From Streptomyces sp. NBC_00576 (GTDB lineage: Bacteria; Actinomycetota; Actinomycetes; Streptomycetales; Streptomycetaceae): 64,000 bases of DNA. The translations under genes and the position numbers were made by a program. This document shows positions 35,589 through 44,916 of this stretch, piece after piece (the stretch's first letter is position 1; every line of letters starts with the position of its first letter). The stretch lies in the NCBI RefSeq assembly GCF_036345175.1, contig NZ_CP107780.1, forward strand, positions 2,356,001 to 2,420,000, in the 5' to 3' direction. The notes below the pieces were generated by a model. That model was not told the DNA's origin and did no database searches. It was given only the letters and a program-made list of their open reading frames with translations.

Positions 35589-36788
35589 CTAGGTGAAGAC
35601 AGGAGTGGCTGTGGTCAGCGCGCCGTCCAAAAGGGTCGAATCGCCCATCTCGCTCAACGCGAGAGCGAGCGCTCCGAGCACCTCCGCACGACCTCCAAGT
35701 GCCCCCGGAAGAACGGACAGTTGACGTGCCGCACTGGGGATCGCATAGCGGCCGACAGACTCTCTTATAGGACCGAGCACCAGCTCACCGGCCTCGGCGA
35801 GATCACCGCCGAGGACCACCCGGCTCGGGTTCAGCAGGTTGCAAAGATTGGCGACTCCACTGCCGATATGCCGGCCGACGTCGGCGATCACGCGACGACA
35901 GCCCGGGTCGCCGTCCCGCGCCAGCCGCACGACACCTTCCATGGTCAGGTCGGTTCCGTGGCTGGACTGGAGGAGCGGAAGCACATAGCGCGCGGCCGCG
36001 AAGGTCTCCAGGCAGCCCCGGTTTCCACAGCGGCAGACGGGGCCGGATTCATCAAGAGTAATATGCCCGATTTCTCCCGCTGTGCCACCCGGACCCCGGT
36101 AGATCTTGCCCTCGATCACCAGTCCCGCCCCGACACCGCTCGCGACCTTGATGTACGCCAGGTCGCGCACCCCCCGGCCACTGCCCCAGACCAGCTCACC
36201 GAGGGCGCCGAGGTTGGCGTCGTTGTCCACGTGCACCGGTACGCCGAGGCGCCCGCGCATCTCCTCGCCGGGCCTGGTGCCGATCCAGCCGGGCAGGATC
36301 GCGCTGGAGCCCAGGGTGCCCGACTTCACGTCGATCGGACCCGGTACACCCAGGCCCACGCCGGCGATCTTGGATCGGTCGACCCCCGTTGCTGCGATCA
36401 GGCGACTGACCAGCTCTTCGGCCCGGTCGAAGCCCTGCGCGGCGGAGGCGTCGACGTCCAGCGGCTCGGACTCCTCGGCCAGCACCTGGTGGGCGAGGTT
36501 GCCGATTGCGACACGTAGGTGCGTATGGCCGAAATCGATACCGATCACAATGCCGGCGTCGCCGCTCAGCGAGACGGCCCGGGCCCTTCGGCCACCCGCC
36601 GAGGTGGGCGTGACCTCGACCGTTCCGCCGTCCTTCAGCTCGCGCACGATGTTGGACACCGTGGCCGCGGACAGACCGGTGGTCCTGGCGATCTCGGCCT
36701 GCGTGAGCGACCCGGCGAGGCGCACGGCCCGTACGACCCGTTCCAGGTTGGCCCGGTGCAGCGACGACTGCGAACCTGGAGTCTCCAC
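35589..36788 (-). CDS. rok7B7: ROK-family regulator Rok7B7
   Basis: A 399-residue ROK transcription factor. The N-terminal winged helix (about 12-65; LTQAEIARTTGLSAATVSNIVRELKDGG) precedes a sugar-kinase-like domain with GIDFGHTHLRVAIGN and VDNDANLGALGE, and the ROK zinc motif CRCGNRGCLETF. The GTG at 36786-36788 has AGGAGG five bases upstream; a TTG 17 codons earlier lacks a site. Rok7B7 of S. coelicolor controls xylFGH and affects carbon catabolite repression and antibiotic production; the gene order here is the same. The effector sugar is not certain. Confidence 0.88.
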   Translation of the reverse strand: METPGSQSSLHRANLERVVRAVRLAGSLTQAEIARTTGLSAATVSNIVRELKDGGTVEVTPTSAGGRRARAVSLSGDAGIVIGIDFGHTHLRVAIGNLAHQVLAEESEPLDVDASAAQGFDRAEELVSRLIAATGVDRSKIAGVGLGVPGPIDVKSGTLGSSAILPGWIGTRPGEEMRGRLGVPVHVDNDANLGALGELVWGSGRGVRDLAYIKVASGVGAGLVIEGKIYRGPGGTAGEIGHITLDESGPVCRCGNRGCLETFAAARYVLPLLQSSHGTDLTMEGVVRLARDGDPGCRRVIADVGRHIGSGVANLCNLLNPSRVVLGGDLAEAGELVLGPIRESVGRYAIPSAARQLSVLPGALGGRAEVLGALALALSEMGDSTLLDGALTTATPVFT

Positions 36789-36919
36789 GACGACCTCCTG
36801 CGCGCGGGACCGCTTCGATGAGGCCCCGTCTATGTCCAACTAGTGAACTCTAAGCTGAGCCGTTCGGGTCACCTCCCGTCAAGAGGTTGAACTGCATCCG
36901 AGGTCTTGTACACATAGTG

Positions 36920-36953
36920 GCGCGCGTGCGCCGTTTGTGGCATGCACGCGCGC
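36920..36953 (-). terminator. Stem-loop downstream of ngcG
   Basis: GCGCGCGTGC (36920-36929) and GCACGCGCGC (36944-36953) are exact complements. The element begins 28 bases beyond the ngcG stop on the minus strand and separates the ngc operon from rok7B7. Confidence 0.7.
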
Positions 36954-36980
36954 GTACGGCAGCTGAACAGAAGGTTCCGG

Positions 36981-37910
36981 TTACTTCAGCGCACCCGCCG
37001 TGAGTCCCGTCACCACCTGACGCTGGAAGACGATGTACGCGGCCAGTACCGGGATCATCGCCATCACCAGGCCGGCGAAGAGACCCGACCAGTCACCCTT
37101 GTAGCCCTGGCTGGCGGCCAGCTGCACCAGACCCTGGGTGAGGACCCGCTTGTCGGGGTCGGTGTTGAGCACCGTCGGCAGCATGTACTGGTTCCACTGG
37201 CCGAGGAAGTTGAAGATGCCCACGCTGATCAGCCCGGGCTTGGCCATCGGCAGCATGATCTGGAAGAAGGTCCGGGAGTGCGAGGCGCCGTCGACGAAGG
37301 CCGCCTCCGCCACCGAGGTCGGCAGGGTCCGGAAGAACGCGGTCAGGAAGAAGACCGTGAACGGCAGCGAGTAGGCGATGTAGACCAGGATCAGCCCGTG
37401 GATCGTGTTCAGCAGACCCATGTTGTTCACGACGTAGAAGAGCGGGACCAGCGCCAGCATGATCGGGAAGCTCATGCCGCCGATGAACAGGTAGTAGATG
37501 AACCGGTTGCCCGGGAAGTCGAAGCGGGCCAGGACGTACGCCGCCATCGAGCCGAGCACCAGGGTGCCGATGAGCGAACCGCCCACCACCAGGATGGTGT
37601 TGAGGAAGTAGTCGCTCATGTTGGCGTCGGTCCACGCCCGCGCCCAGTTGTCGAAGTGCAGCTTGTCCGGCAGGGACCAGGGCGAACTGAAGATCGCGTT
37701 GTCGTCCTTGAAGGACGTCATCACCGCCCACAGGAGCGGCATCACGACCATGAACGCCCACAGGACGAGCATGCCGTGCGAGAAGACGTTGAGCGCCCTG
37801 CCCTCCTTCTTCTCCCGCGGCGTCTCCTTGCCGGGCCCGTTCTCCTTGCGTACGGGCCCGCCGGACTGCTGGGGAACCGTCTCCGACGGTGTGCTGTCGG
37901 TCGTTTTCAT
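36981..37910 (-). CDS. ngcG: N-acetylglucosamine/diacetylchitobiose ABC transporter permease NgcG
   Basis: A 309-residue CUT1 permease with a 45-residue charged cytoplasmic leader and six membrane segments. The EAA loop is TSVAEAAFVDGASHSRTFFQIMLPMAKPG near residue 215. ATG at 37908-37910, five bases after the ngcF stop. With NgcE and NgcF it imports chitin-derived sugars in Streptomyces, using the separate ATPase MsiK; no ATPase gene is present here either. Assignment rests on the family and on the conserved neighbourhood with rok7B7. Confidence 0.88.
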   Translation of the reverse strand: MKTTDSTPSETVPQQSGGPVRKENGPGKETPREKKEGRALNVFSHGMLVLWAFMVVMPLLWAVMTSFKDDNAIFSSPWSLPDKLHFDNWARAWTDANMSDYFLNTILVVGGSLIGTLVLGSMAAYVLARFDFPGNRFIYYLFIGGMSFPIMLALVPLFYVVNNMGLLNTIHGLILVYIAYSLPFTVFFLTAFFRTLPTSVAEAAFVDGASHSRTFFQIMLPMAKPGLISVGIFNFLGQWNQYMLPTVLNTDPDKRVLTQGLVQLAASQGYKGDWSGLFAGLVMAMIPVLAAYIVFQRQVVTGLTAGALK

Positions 37911-37915
37911 ATGTG

Positions 37916-38842
37916 TCAGTACTCCAGCCGCTCGCGCCGGCCCAGCCGCATCACGAGGGCCGCGAAGGCCAGCGTGACGACGAGCAGGGCGACCCCGATG
38001 GTGGTTGCGTAGGCGGCCTGACCGTCGCGGAAGGCCTTCTGGTACACGTACAGGACCATGACGGTCGTCGAGTAGTCCGGGCCGCCGGGCCCGGTCGTCA
38101 TGATCTGGACGACCGCGAACGACTCGGCGCCCAGCGCGAGGATGCCCATGTAGACCCAGCCGGACTGCACGGTGTCCCACAGCAGCGGCAGGGTGATCCG
38201 GAAGAACGTGGTCGCCCGGCCCGCACCGTCGAGCAGCGCGGCCTCGTACAGGTCGGCCGGGATGGACGCCATGCCCGCGGAGAACAGCACCACGAAGAAG
38301 CCGACCGTCGACCAGACCAGTACCGCCATCACACACCACAGGGCGAGGCTCGGGTCGCCCAGCCAGAGCGGCTGGACACTGTCGAGCCCGATGCCGCGCA
38401 GCAGCGAGTTGATCGAGCCGCTGTCCGGGTTGTACGCGAAGGCGAACAGCAGCGCGACGATCGCGATGGACAGCACCTGCGGGAAGAAATAGACGATTTT
38501 GTAGAACGAGGAACCGCGGACACCGGAAATCACCGGTCCACCGCGGCGGCGCTTCCCGCCCACATTGATCATGAAGGCGAAGAACAACGCCAGACTGATC
38601 GTCACCAGCGGCAGCACCAACGCGAACAGGAGGCTGTGCTGCAACGACTTCCAGAAGATGTCGTCGTCGAGCATCCTCTTGTAGTTGTCGAAGCCGACCA
38701 TCTTGAATTCCGGGCTCAGTCCGGTCCAGTCGGTGAACGAGTAATAGATGGACTGGATGAACGGCCAGATGACGAATAGTGCGTACAGCCCCAGGGGGAC
38801 CGCCAGGAATCCCACGATGAAGCGGTACTTGCCGTGCTGCAT
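37916..38842 (-). CDS. ngcF: N-acetylglucosamine/diacetylchitobiose ABC transporter permease NgcF
   Basis: A 308-residue CUT1 permease. Six membrane segments begin at residue 8 (FIVGFLAVPLGLYALFVIWPF); a Lys/Arg-rich loop (GGKRRRGG) lies near 105, and the EAA loop is ADLYEAALLDGAGRATTFFRITLP. ATG at 38840-38842; an upstream GTG two codons earlier is possible. It pairs with NgcG. About 265 bases containing an IS relic separate it from ngcE, whereas an operon of this kind would normally be tighter. Confidence 0.88.
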   Translation of the reverse strand: MQHGKYRFIVGFLAVPLGLYALFVIWPFIQSIYYSFTDWTGLSPEFKMVGFDNYKRMLDDDIFWKSLQHSLLFALVLPLVTISLALFFAFMINVGGKRRRGGPVISGVRGSSFYKIVYFFPQVLSIAIVALLFAFAYNPDSGSINSLLRGIGLDSVQPLWLGDPSLALWCVMAVLVWSTVGFFVVLFSAGMASIPADLYEAALLDGAGRATTFFRITLPLLWDTVQSGWVYMGILALGAESFAVVQIMTTGPGGPDYSTTVMVLYVYQKAFRDGQAAYATTIGVALLVVTLAFAALVMRLGRRERLEY

Positions 38843-38897
38843 TACCACAGACCCCGTTCCGTACGCGGGTGCCGCCGCTGGTGACAGATCATCGGCT

Positions 38898-39106
38898 GCT
38901 AGTCGGGTAGGCTGATCGCCGTGCGTTGCGAGAACCAAGCGCGTACGACGTGCTGATCGAGAACCAAGACAGCACATGCACCTCCAAGCTTTGCGGCACA
39001 AACCGGGCTGGTTTCAACCCGGCTGGTGTTGATCGTGGAAGACCTGTTGGGTCGCTGACCCGCAGGCGGCGTGAGCCAGGAATCCCCCTGCTTCGGCTGG
39101 GGGAGG
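38898..39106 (+). mobile_element. Relic of an IS200/IS605 (TnpB, IS1341-type) element
   Basis: The right end has the form GAATCCCCCTGC-TTCG-GCTGGGGGAGGATTC plus AA (39076-39106), which I recognise as the 3' terminal hairpin of Streptomyces tnpB elements; the preceding codons read REPGIP, like TnpB C-termini. No TnpB body remains. Within the stretch GAGAACCAAG occurs twice (38930-38939, 38959-38968). The left boundary is uncertain. The insertion lies between ngcE and ngcF and its hairpin is three bases from the ngcE stop. Confidence 0.45.
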
Positions 39107-39108
39107 AT

Positions 39109-40605
39109 TCAATGGTGCTTGTAGTGCTTGATCGACGAGTCCTTCGCGGTCTCGTCGGCGTAGCCCTGGATCTTCTTGATGGCCTCGGCCGGGGTGAGCC
39201 GTCCCGCCATCATCTCGCCGAGCCCGGAAACGCCGATCTTCTCCTTCTGGAGCTGCACGTACCAGTCCTGCAGGCGCGGGTTCACCACGTTGTCGCCGGC
39301 CTTCTCCAGCGCCGCCACACCCGACTTGAGGCCGGGGGTGAGGGTGATTCCGTCGGTGCCGCCGTTGTACGCGGTCAGTGACTTGACCTTGGTGGTGAAG
39401 TTCTTCGAGGAGGCCTCACTGAGCATGATGCGCAGTTGCTCCATGCCGCCGGCGGTGTTCTTCGCCTTGGCCGGGACGATGAACGGCTCGCCGCCGGAGG
39501 CCCAGATCGTGCCGAACGGCAGCTTGTCGGAGCTGTCGATGCCGGTCGGCGCGGAGACGGCGAGGTCGAAGTCGGCGGGGATGACGTTGGCCGACTCGTT
39601 CTCCACCCAGGAGCCGTTCGGGATGAACAGCGCCTTGCCCTTGGCCCACGCGGTCTGCGACTGGATGTGGTCGAGGCCGGGGGTGCCCTTGAGGACGTAC
39701 CCCTTCTTGTAGAGCTCGTAGTACGCCTCGAAACAAGCCTTGACAGCCGGGGCCTTCCAGGCGTTCGGCTCCAGGTTGTCGATCGCGTCGAGGACCTCGA
39801 CGCCGCCGACCTTGCCGATCATCGCGTAGAGCGAGAAGGGCAGGTAGTACGGGTACTTGCCCGCGTAGGTCCAGCCGGCGATGCCCTTTTTCTTGGCCTT
39901 CTCGCACACGGCGAGCATCTCGTCCCACGTCTGGGGGTAGGTGGCGTCGAGCGAGTCCAGGGCCTTCTGGGAGTACCAGACGCCGTACACCGTGTAGGCG
40001 TAGTACATGATCCACACCGGGTCGCCGTCGAGCTGGCCCATCTCGACGATGCCCGGGCGCAGCGTGTCGCGGACCTTCTTGTTCGGGTCGTCGAAGGACG
40101 GGGCGTCCAGCAGCGGGGTGAGGTCGGCGAGCTGGCTCTTGCCGGCCAGGACGCCCATGTCCATCTGCTCGGCGCCGGAGTTGTCGATGAGGTCCGGCGG
40201 GGTGCCCTGGTTGAAGCGGGGCTGGAGCGTGGACTGGATCTTCTGGGTGGCGGAGAACTTGACCTTCGCCTTCGGGAAGTTCTGCTCGTAGATCTTGACC
40301 GCGTCCTCGGCGTACTCCTTGCCGAAGCCGCCGTCGAAGAGCACGAACTCCATCTGGGCGCTGTCGTTGACCGCCAGGGGGTTCTTCGCGGTCTTCTTGC
40401 CCGACTCGGCCTTGTCCTCGTCACCTCCGCCGCTGCTCGCACACGCGGACAGGAAACTCATCGTGGGGACGGAGATCAGGCCGAGCGCTGCTGACCGCTT
40501 GATCAGGTCGCGACGGCCGAGGCCGGTGGCCGTGGTGCCAGTGGTGGTGCCGGTGGTGGCGGTGCTGCGGTCGGGGGTGCGGCTCTCGTCGGAAGTGGAT
40601 CCCAT
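39109..40605 (-). CDS. ngcE: N-acetylglucosamine/diacetylchitobiose-binding lipoprotein NgcE
   Basis: A 498-residue family-1 solute-binding protein. The signal peptide has a twin-arginine motif (GLGRRDLIKRS) and a lipobox (SFLSAC), so it is exported folded by Tat and lipid-anchored. The mature part shows FVLFDGGFGKEYAEDAVKIYEQNFP, DLIDNSGAEQMDMGVLAG and FIPNGSWVENESANV, matching the NgcE family. ATG at 40603-40605 follows GAGGAC; a TTG two codons upstream is weaker. In S. coelicolor NgcE binds diacetylchitobiose and related sugars. A candidate DasR site overlaps the promoter. Confidence 0.92.
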   Translation of the reverse strand: MGSTSDESRTPDRSTATTGTTTGTTATGLGRRDLIKRSAALGLISVPTMSFLSACASSGGGDEDKAESGKKTAKNPLAVNDSAQMEFVLFDGGFGKEYAEDAVKIYEQNFPKAKVKFSATQKIQSTLQPRFNQGTPPDLIDNSGAEQMDMGVLAGKSQLADLTPLLDAPSFDDPNKKVRDTLRPGIVEMGQLDGDPVWIMYYAYTVYGVWYSQKALDSLDATYPQTWDEMLAVCEKAKKKGIAGWTYAGKYPYYLPFSLYAMIGKVGGVEVLDAIDNLEPNAWKAPAVKACFEAYYELYKKGYVLKGTPGLDHIQSQTAWAKGKALFIPNGSWVENESANVIPADFDLAVSAPTGIDSSDKLPFGTIWASGGEPFIVPAKAKNTAGGMEQLRIMLSEASSKNFTTKVKSLTAYNGGTDGITLTPGLKSGVAALEKAGDNVVNPRLQDWYVQLQKEKIGVSGLGEMMAGRLTPAEAIKKIQGYADETAKDSSIKHYKHH

Positions 40606-40816
40606 GCTCAAGTCCTCGCCTTCTCCAGGACTCAGGCGGTGAACCGGATCCTCCCGGCACCGCGATCGGGTCGAACTGGGTCGTGCAGGAAGTACTTAGT
40701 GCGTGATGCGCCCTGATCAGAGGGAATACCCGGCGGGCCGCGCGTTCAGCACGTCGAACCACCCTTCCGGCTCCCCTCCCACCTGTCGTCGACCGGTCGA
40801 ACAGTGGCTGACGCCG

Positions 40817-40849
40817 ACAGGTATAGTCCACTTCCCGTCAAAGGGGCAA
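40817..40849 (-). promoter_or_regulatory. Candidate ngcE promoter with DasR responsive element (dre) over the -10
   Basis: ACAGGTATAGTCCACT (40817-40832) matches the dre consensus ACTGGTCTAGACCA(C/G)T at 13 of 16 positions. On the minus strand TTGCCC (40844-40849) and TATACC (40820-40825) are 18 bases apart and form a plausible -35/-10, so the site would block RNA polymerase directly. DasR is the GlcNAc-responsive GntR regulator of chitin genes. Confidence 0.55.
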
Positions 40850-41022
40850 GATCGAATGCAGGGTTGGTCGCGGGTCTTTTCCGAGTTGAGACCTCGCGGA
40901 AATATGCGGACCGCACACATCCCTTTGCGCGAAATGTTCGCGATATGGGACCCGAATGCCACACCCAACGCCCTTGACACCACTGACCACTTGACTCCCT
41001 ACTGGTCCTGCGCAGCCAAGGT

Positions 41023-41034
41023 GACAACGTTGTC
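41023..41034. promoter_or_regulatory. Palindromic operator of the first GH92 gene
   Basis: GACAACGTTGTC is an exact 12-base palindrome with central CG, 24 bases before the GH92 start codon. The identical sequence occurs at 48421-48432 upstream of the second GH92 gene. The form suits a LacI/GalR or ROK-type repressor; no regulator gene is adjacent. Confidence 0.65.
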
Positions 41035-41058
41035 CGACGGCAGGGAGGGTGCTCTCGC

Positions 41059-44000
41059 ATGCGGCAGGGAGTTCGATACAGGGCTCGATACGGATGGCAG
41101 TTCGGATCACTTCCGGCCATCGCAGCGGTGTTCGCATTGGTGATCGGCGCACAGGGTGCGGCAACCGCCCTGCCCGCCGCTGCAAAAGCCGTCGACCGGG
41201 AGTTCGTCTCCTCGTTCGAGGCGGGTGAGCCGGCGCCGGACTGGCTGAACACCGTCGATGCCGGGCCGGACGGCACGAGGCGGGCCTCCGGTGTCGACGG
41301 CGGCTACAGCAGCGGCATCCCGGGCAATGTGACCGACCAGGTGACCGACGTACGGGCGAGCGCGGAGAACATCGGCGGGGGCGAGGTGAAGGAGAACCTC
41401 GTCGACGGTGTGCCGGGGACCAAGTGGCTGACGTTCGCGTCGACCGGCTGGGCGGAGTTCGACCTGGACGAGCCGGTCGGGGTCGTCACCTATGCACTGA
41501 CCTCGGCCAACGACCACGCGGAGCGCGACCCCACCGACTGGACGCTCCAGGGCTCGGCGGACGGGACGACGGGCTGGAAGACCCTCGACAGCCGCACGGA
41601 CGAGCTGTTCGCCGAGCGGTTCCAGACCAGGTCGTACGACCTTGCCGTGCCTGCCGAGTACCGGCACTTCCGGCTCGACATCGGGCGGAACAACGGGGGC
41701 GCCATCACCCAGCTCGCCGATGTCCAGTTTTCGACGGGCAGCGTCGACGCACCCGTGCCCCGGGACATGCGGTCACTGGTCGACCGCGGCCCGAGCGGCT
41801 CGCCGACCGCGAAGGCCCGCGCCGGTTTCACGGGCAAACGGGCGCTGCGGTACGCCGGTACGCACCGGGCGGCCGGCCGGGCGTACTCGTACAACAAGGT
41901 GTTCGACGTGGACGTGGCCGTTGAACGGGACACCGAGCTGTCGTACCGGGTCTTCCCGTCGATGGCGGACGGCGATCTCGACTACGACGCCACGAACGTG
42001 TCGATGGACCTGGTCTTCACGGACGGAACGCTGCTGAGTGAACTGTCGGCGGTCGACCAGCACGGCTTCGCGCTGACGCCGCGGGGGCAGGGCGCGGCGA
42101 AGGTGCTGTACGTCAACCAGTGGAACCATGTCGCCTCGCGGATCGGGGCGGTGGCGGCGGGGAAGACCGTCGACCGGGTGCTGGTGGCGTACGACTCGCC
42201 GGCCGGTCCCGCGAAGTTCCGGGGCTGGATCGACGACGTGACGCTTCGGGCCGTCGCCCCCGAGCCGCCTCGGGAACACCTGTCCGACTATGCGTCGACG
42301 ACCCGGGGCACCAATTCCAGCGGTGGTTTCTCGCGGGGCAACAACTTCCCGGCGACGGCCGTGCCGCACGGCTTCAACTTCTGGACGCCGGTGACCAACG
42401 CGGGCTCGCTGAGCTGGCTGTACGACTACGCGCGGGCCAACAACGCCGACAACCTGCCGACGATCCAGGCGTTCAGCGCGAGTCATGAGCCGAGCCCCTG
42501 GATGGGCGACCGGCAGACCTTCCAGGTGATGCCGTCGGCCGCCGCCGGCACCCCGGACACCGGCCGTACCGCACGGGCGCTGGCCTTCCGGCACGAGAAC
42601 GAGACCGCGCGGCCGTACTACTACGGGGTGCGGTTCGAGAACGGCGTCAAGGCCGAGATGACGCCGACGGACCATGCGGCGGTCCTGCGCTTCACCTATC
42701 CCGGCGACGACGCCAGCGTGCTCTTCGACAACGTCACCGACCAGGCCGGTCTGACCCTCGACCAGGAGAACGGCACCTTCACCGGCTACTCGGACGTGAA
42801 GTCGGGGCTGTCTACGGGGGCGACCCGGCTGTTCGTGTACGGGGTGTTCGACGACGACGCGGTGGTCACGGAGGGGTCGTCGAGCGGGGTCAAGGGCTAT
42901 CTCCGGTTCAGGGCTCCGACCGGGGTGGTGACGCTGCGGCTCGCCACCTCGCTCATCAGCGTCGACCAGGCCAAGGACAATCTGCGTCAGGAGATTCCGG
43001 AGGGTACGACCTTCGAGGCGGTGCAGGCCGGAGCGCAGCGGCAGTGGGACGGGCTGCTCGGGAAGGTCGAGGTGGAGGGGGCGACGCCGGACCAGCTGAC
43101 GACGCTGTACTCCAGCCTGTACCGGCTGTATCTGTACCCCAACTCCGGCTTCGAGAAGGTCGGTTCGAAGTACCAGTACGCTTCTCCGTTCTCCCCCATG
43201 CCGGGTCCCGACACCCCGACGCACACCGGGGCGAAGATCGTGGACGGCAAGGTGTACGTCAACAACGGCTTCTGGGACACGTATCGGACCACCTGGCCCG
43301 CGTACTCGCTTCTGACGCCCCGTCAAGCAGGTGAACTGGTCGACGGGTTCGTGCAGCAGTACAAGGACGGCGGCTGGACCTCCCGCTGGTCCTCCCCCGG
43401 GTACGCCGACCTGATGACGGGCACCTCGTCGGACGTGGCGTTCGCCGACGCCTATGTGAAGGGCGTCGGTTTCGACGCGAAGTCGGCGTACGACGCGGCC
43501 GTGAAGAACGCGACCGTCGTGCCCCCCATGTCTGGCGTGGGCCGCAAGGGCATGGCGACCTCGCCCTTCCTCGGCTACACGAGCACCGAGACGCATGAGG
43601 GCCTGTCCTGGGCGCTGGAGGGCTATCTCAACGACTACGGCATCGCCCGGATGGGTCAGGAGCTGCACAGGGAGACGGGGCAGAAACGGTACAAGGAGGA
43701 GTCCGAGTACTTCCTCAACCGCGCCCAGGACTATGTGCGGCTGTTCGACAAGAAGGCCGGCTTCTTCCAGGGCCGGAACGCGCGGGGCGACTGGCGGGTG
43801 GAGTCGTCGGCGTACGACCCGCGCGTCTGGGGCCACGACTACACGGAGACGAACGGCTGGGGGTACGCCTTCACGGCCCCGCAGGACAGCCGGGGCCTGG
43901 CCAATCTGTACGGCGGCCGGGCGGGCCTCGCGGACAAGCTCGACGACTACTTCGAGACCCCGGAGACGGCCTCCCCGGAGTTCGTGGGCTCGTACGGCGG

Positions 44001-44880
44001 GGTCATCCACGAGATGACGGAGGCCCGGGACGTCCGGATGGGCATGTACGGCCACTCCAACCAGGTGGCCCACCACGTGAACTACATGTACGACGCGGCC
44101 GGCCGGCCCTGGAAGACGCAGAAGAACGTCCGCGAGGTCCTGTCCCGGCTCTACACGGGCAGCGAGATCGGGCAGGGCTACCACGGTGACGAGGACAACG
44201 GCGAGCAGTCGGCCTGGTACCTGTTCTCGGCGCTCGGCTTCTACCCGTTGGTCATGGGCAGCGGCGAATACGCCATCGGCTCCCCGCTGTTCACCAAGGC
44301 GACGGTCCACCTGGAGAACGGCCGTGACCTGGTGATCAAGGCGCCGGGCAACAGCGCGCGGAACGTGTACGTACAGGGCCTGAAGGTCAACGGCCTGCCC
44401 TGGACGTCGACTTCGCTCCCCCACTCGATCGTCTCCCAGGGCGGAACCCTGGAGTTCGACATGGGCCCCGAGCCCTCCGCCTGGGGAACGGCCAGGAACG
44501 CGGCCCCGGTCTCGATCACCCAGGACGACGAGGTGCCGACGCCGCGGGCGGATGTGGTGGTGGGTGAGGGCGCGTTGTTCGACAACACCTCGGCGACCGA
44601 CGCAGCGGTGGCGTCCGTGGACCTGCCGATCGCCGGTCGCACGAAGGCCGTTCAGTACACGCTGACGTCCTCGGACCGGACCCAGGCCCCGACGGGCTGG
44701 GTGGTGCAGGGCTCCTCGGACGGCACGAACTGGCGGACGCTGGACCGGCGTTCCGGCGAATCGTTCAGGTGGGACAGGCAGACCCGGGCGTTCTCGGTGG
44801 CGTCGGTGGGCTCGTACACGCGGTACCGGCTGGTCCTCGACGGTGAGTCGACACTGGCGGAGGTGGAGTTGCTGGGCTGA
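41059..44880 (+). CDS. Secreted GH92 family alpha-mannosidase with discoidin-type domains at both ends
   Basis: A 1273-residue exported enzyme. A signal peptide (about 1-43) is followed by a discoidin/F5-8C-like domain (about 95-225, NLVDGVPGTKWLTF...WTLQGSADG), an unassigned beta-sandwich, the GH92 core (about 410-1145) and a second discoidin-like domain (about 1165-1273, GWVVQGSSDGTNWRTLD). GH92 marks: ETNGWGYAFTAPQD, GMYGHSNQVAHHVNYMY and GYHGDEDNGEQSAWYLFSALGFYP, with the paired acidic residues of the inverting calcium-dependent mechanism. The substrate loop reads SASHEPSPWMGD, unlike the second enzyme. ATG at 41059 follows AGGGAGG. It would trim alpha-mannose from extracellular glycans. 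Confidence 0.92.
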   Translation: MRQGVRYRARYGWQFGSLPAIAAVFALVIGAQGAATALPAAAKAVDREFVSSFEAGEPAPDWLNTVDAGPDGTRRASGVDGGYSSGIPGNVTDQVTDVRASAENIGGGEVKENLVDGVPGTKWLTFASTGWAEFDLDEPVGVVTYALTSANDHAERDPTDWTLQGSADGTTGWKTLDSRTDELFAERFQTRSYDLAVPAEYRHFRLDIGRNNGGAITQLADVQFSTGSVDAPVPRDMRSLVDRGPSGSPTAKARAGFTGKRALRYAGTHRAAGRAYSYNKVFDVDVAVERDTELSYRVFPSMADGDLDYDATNVSMDLVFTDGTLLSELSAVDQHGFALTPRGQGAAKVLYVNQWNHVASRIGAVAAGKTVDRVLVAYDSPAGPAKFRGWIDDVTLRAVAPEPPREHLSDYASTTRGTNSSGGFSRGNNFPATAVPHGFNFWTPVTNAGSLSWLYDYARANNADNLPTIQAFSASHEPSPWMGDRQTFQVMPSAAAGTPDTGRTARALAFRHENETARPYYYGVRFENGVKAEMTPTDHAAVLRFTYPGDDASVLFDNVTDQAGLTLDQENGTFTGYSDVKSGLSTGATRLFVYGVFDDDAVVTEGSSSGVKGYLRFRAPTGVVTLRLATSLISVDQAKDNLRQEIPEGTTFEAVQAGAQRQWDGLLGKVEVEGATPDQLTTLYSSLYRLYLYPNSGFEKVGSKYQYASPFSPMPGPDTPTHTGAKIVDGKVYVNNGFWDTYRTTWPAYSLLTPRQAGELVDGFVQQYKDGGWTSRWSSPGYADLMTGTSSDVAFADAYVKGVGFDAKSAYDAAVKNATVVPPMSGVGRKGMATSPFLGYTSTETHEGLSWALEGYLNDYGIARMGQELHRETGQKRYKEESEYFLNRAQDYVRLFDKKAGFFQGRNARGDWRVESSAYDPRVWGHDYTETNGWGYAFTAPQDSRGLANLYGGRAGLADKLDDYFETPETASPEFVGSYGGVIHEMTEARDVRMGMYGHSNQVAHHVNYMYDAAGRPWKTQKNVREVLSRLYTGSEIGQGYHGDEDNGEQSAWYLFSALGFYPLVMGSGEYAIGSPLFTKATVHLENGRDLVIKAPGNSARNVYVQGLKVNGLPWTSTSLPHSIVSQGGTLEFDMGPEPSAWGTARNAAPVSITQDDEVPTPRADVVVGEGALFDNTSATDAAVASVDLPIAGRTKAVQYTLTSSDRTQAPTGWVVQGSSDGTNWRTLDRRSGESFRWDRQTRAFSVASVGSYTRYRLVLDGESTLAEVELLG

Positions 44881-44916
44881 CTGCTCCCCGGTGTGGCCCG
44901 CCGGAGGCGGCGACGG

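Larger units (their letters stand above)
40606..41058. other. Regulatory intergenic region between divergent ngcE and the first GH92 gene
   Basis: About 450 bases with no convincing gene. The ngcE-side half contains a promoter with a DasR-like site (40817-40849); the GH92-side half contains TTGACA at 40974-40979 and the palindrome at 41023-41034. The central 40850-40970 shows no recognisable element. Confidence 0.6.

Noticed and set aside
36920..36953. GC palindrome considered as an attachment or dif-like site
   Set aside because: It is directly downstream of ngcG and fits a terminator; no integrase gene or tRNA is nearby.
41001..41010. ACTGGTCCTG near the first GH92 gene considered as a second DasR site
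   Set aside because: Only one half-site matches; the other half is unrelated.
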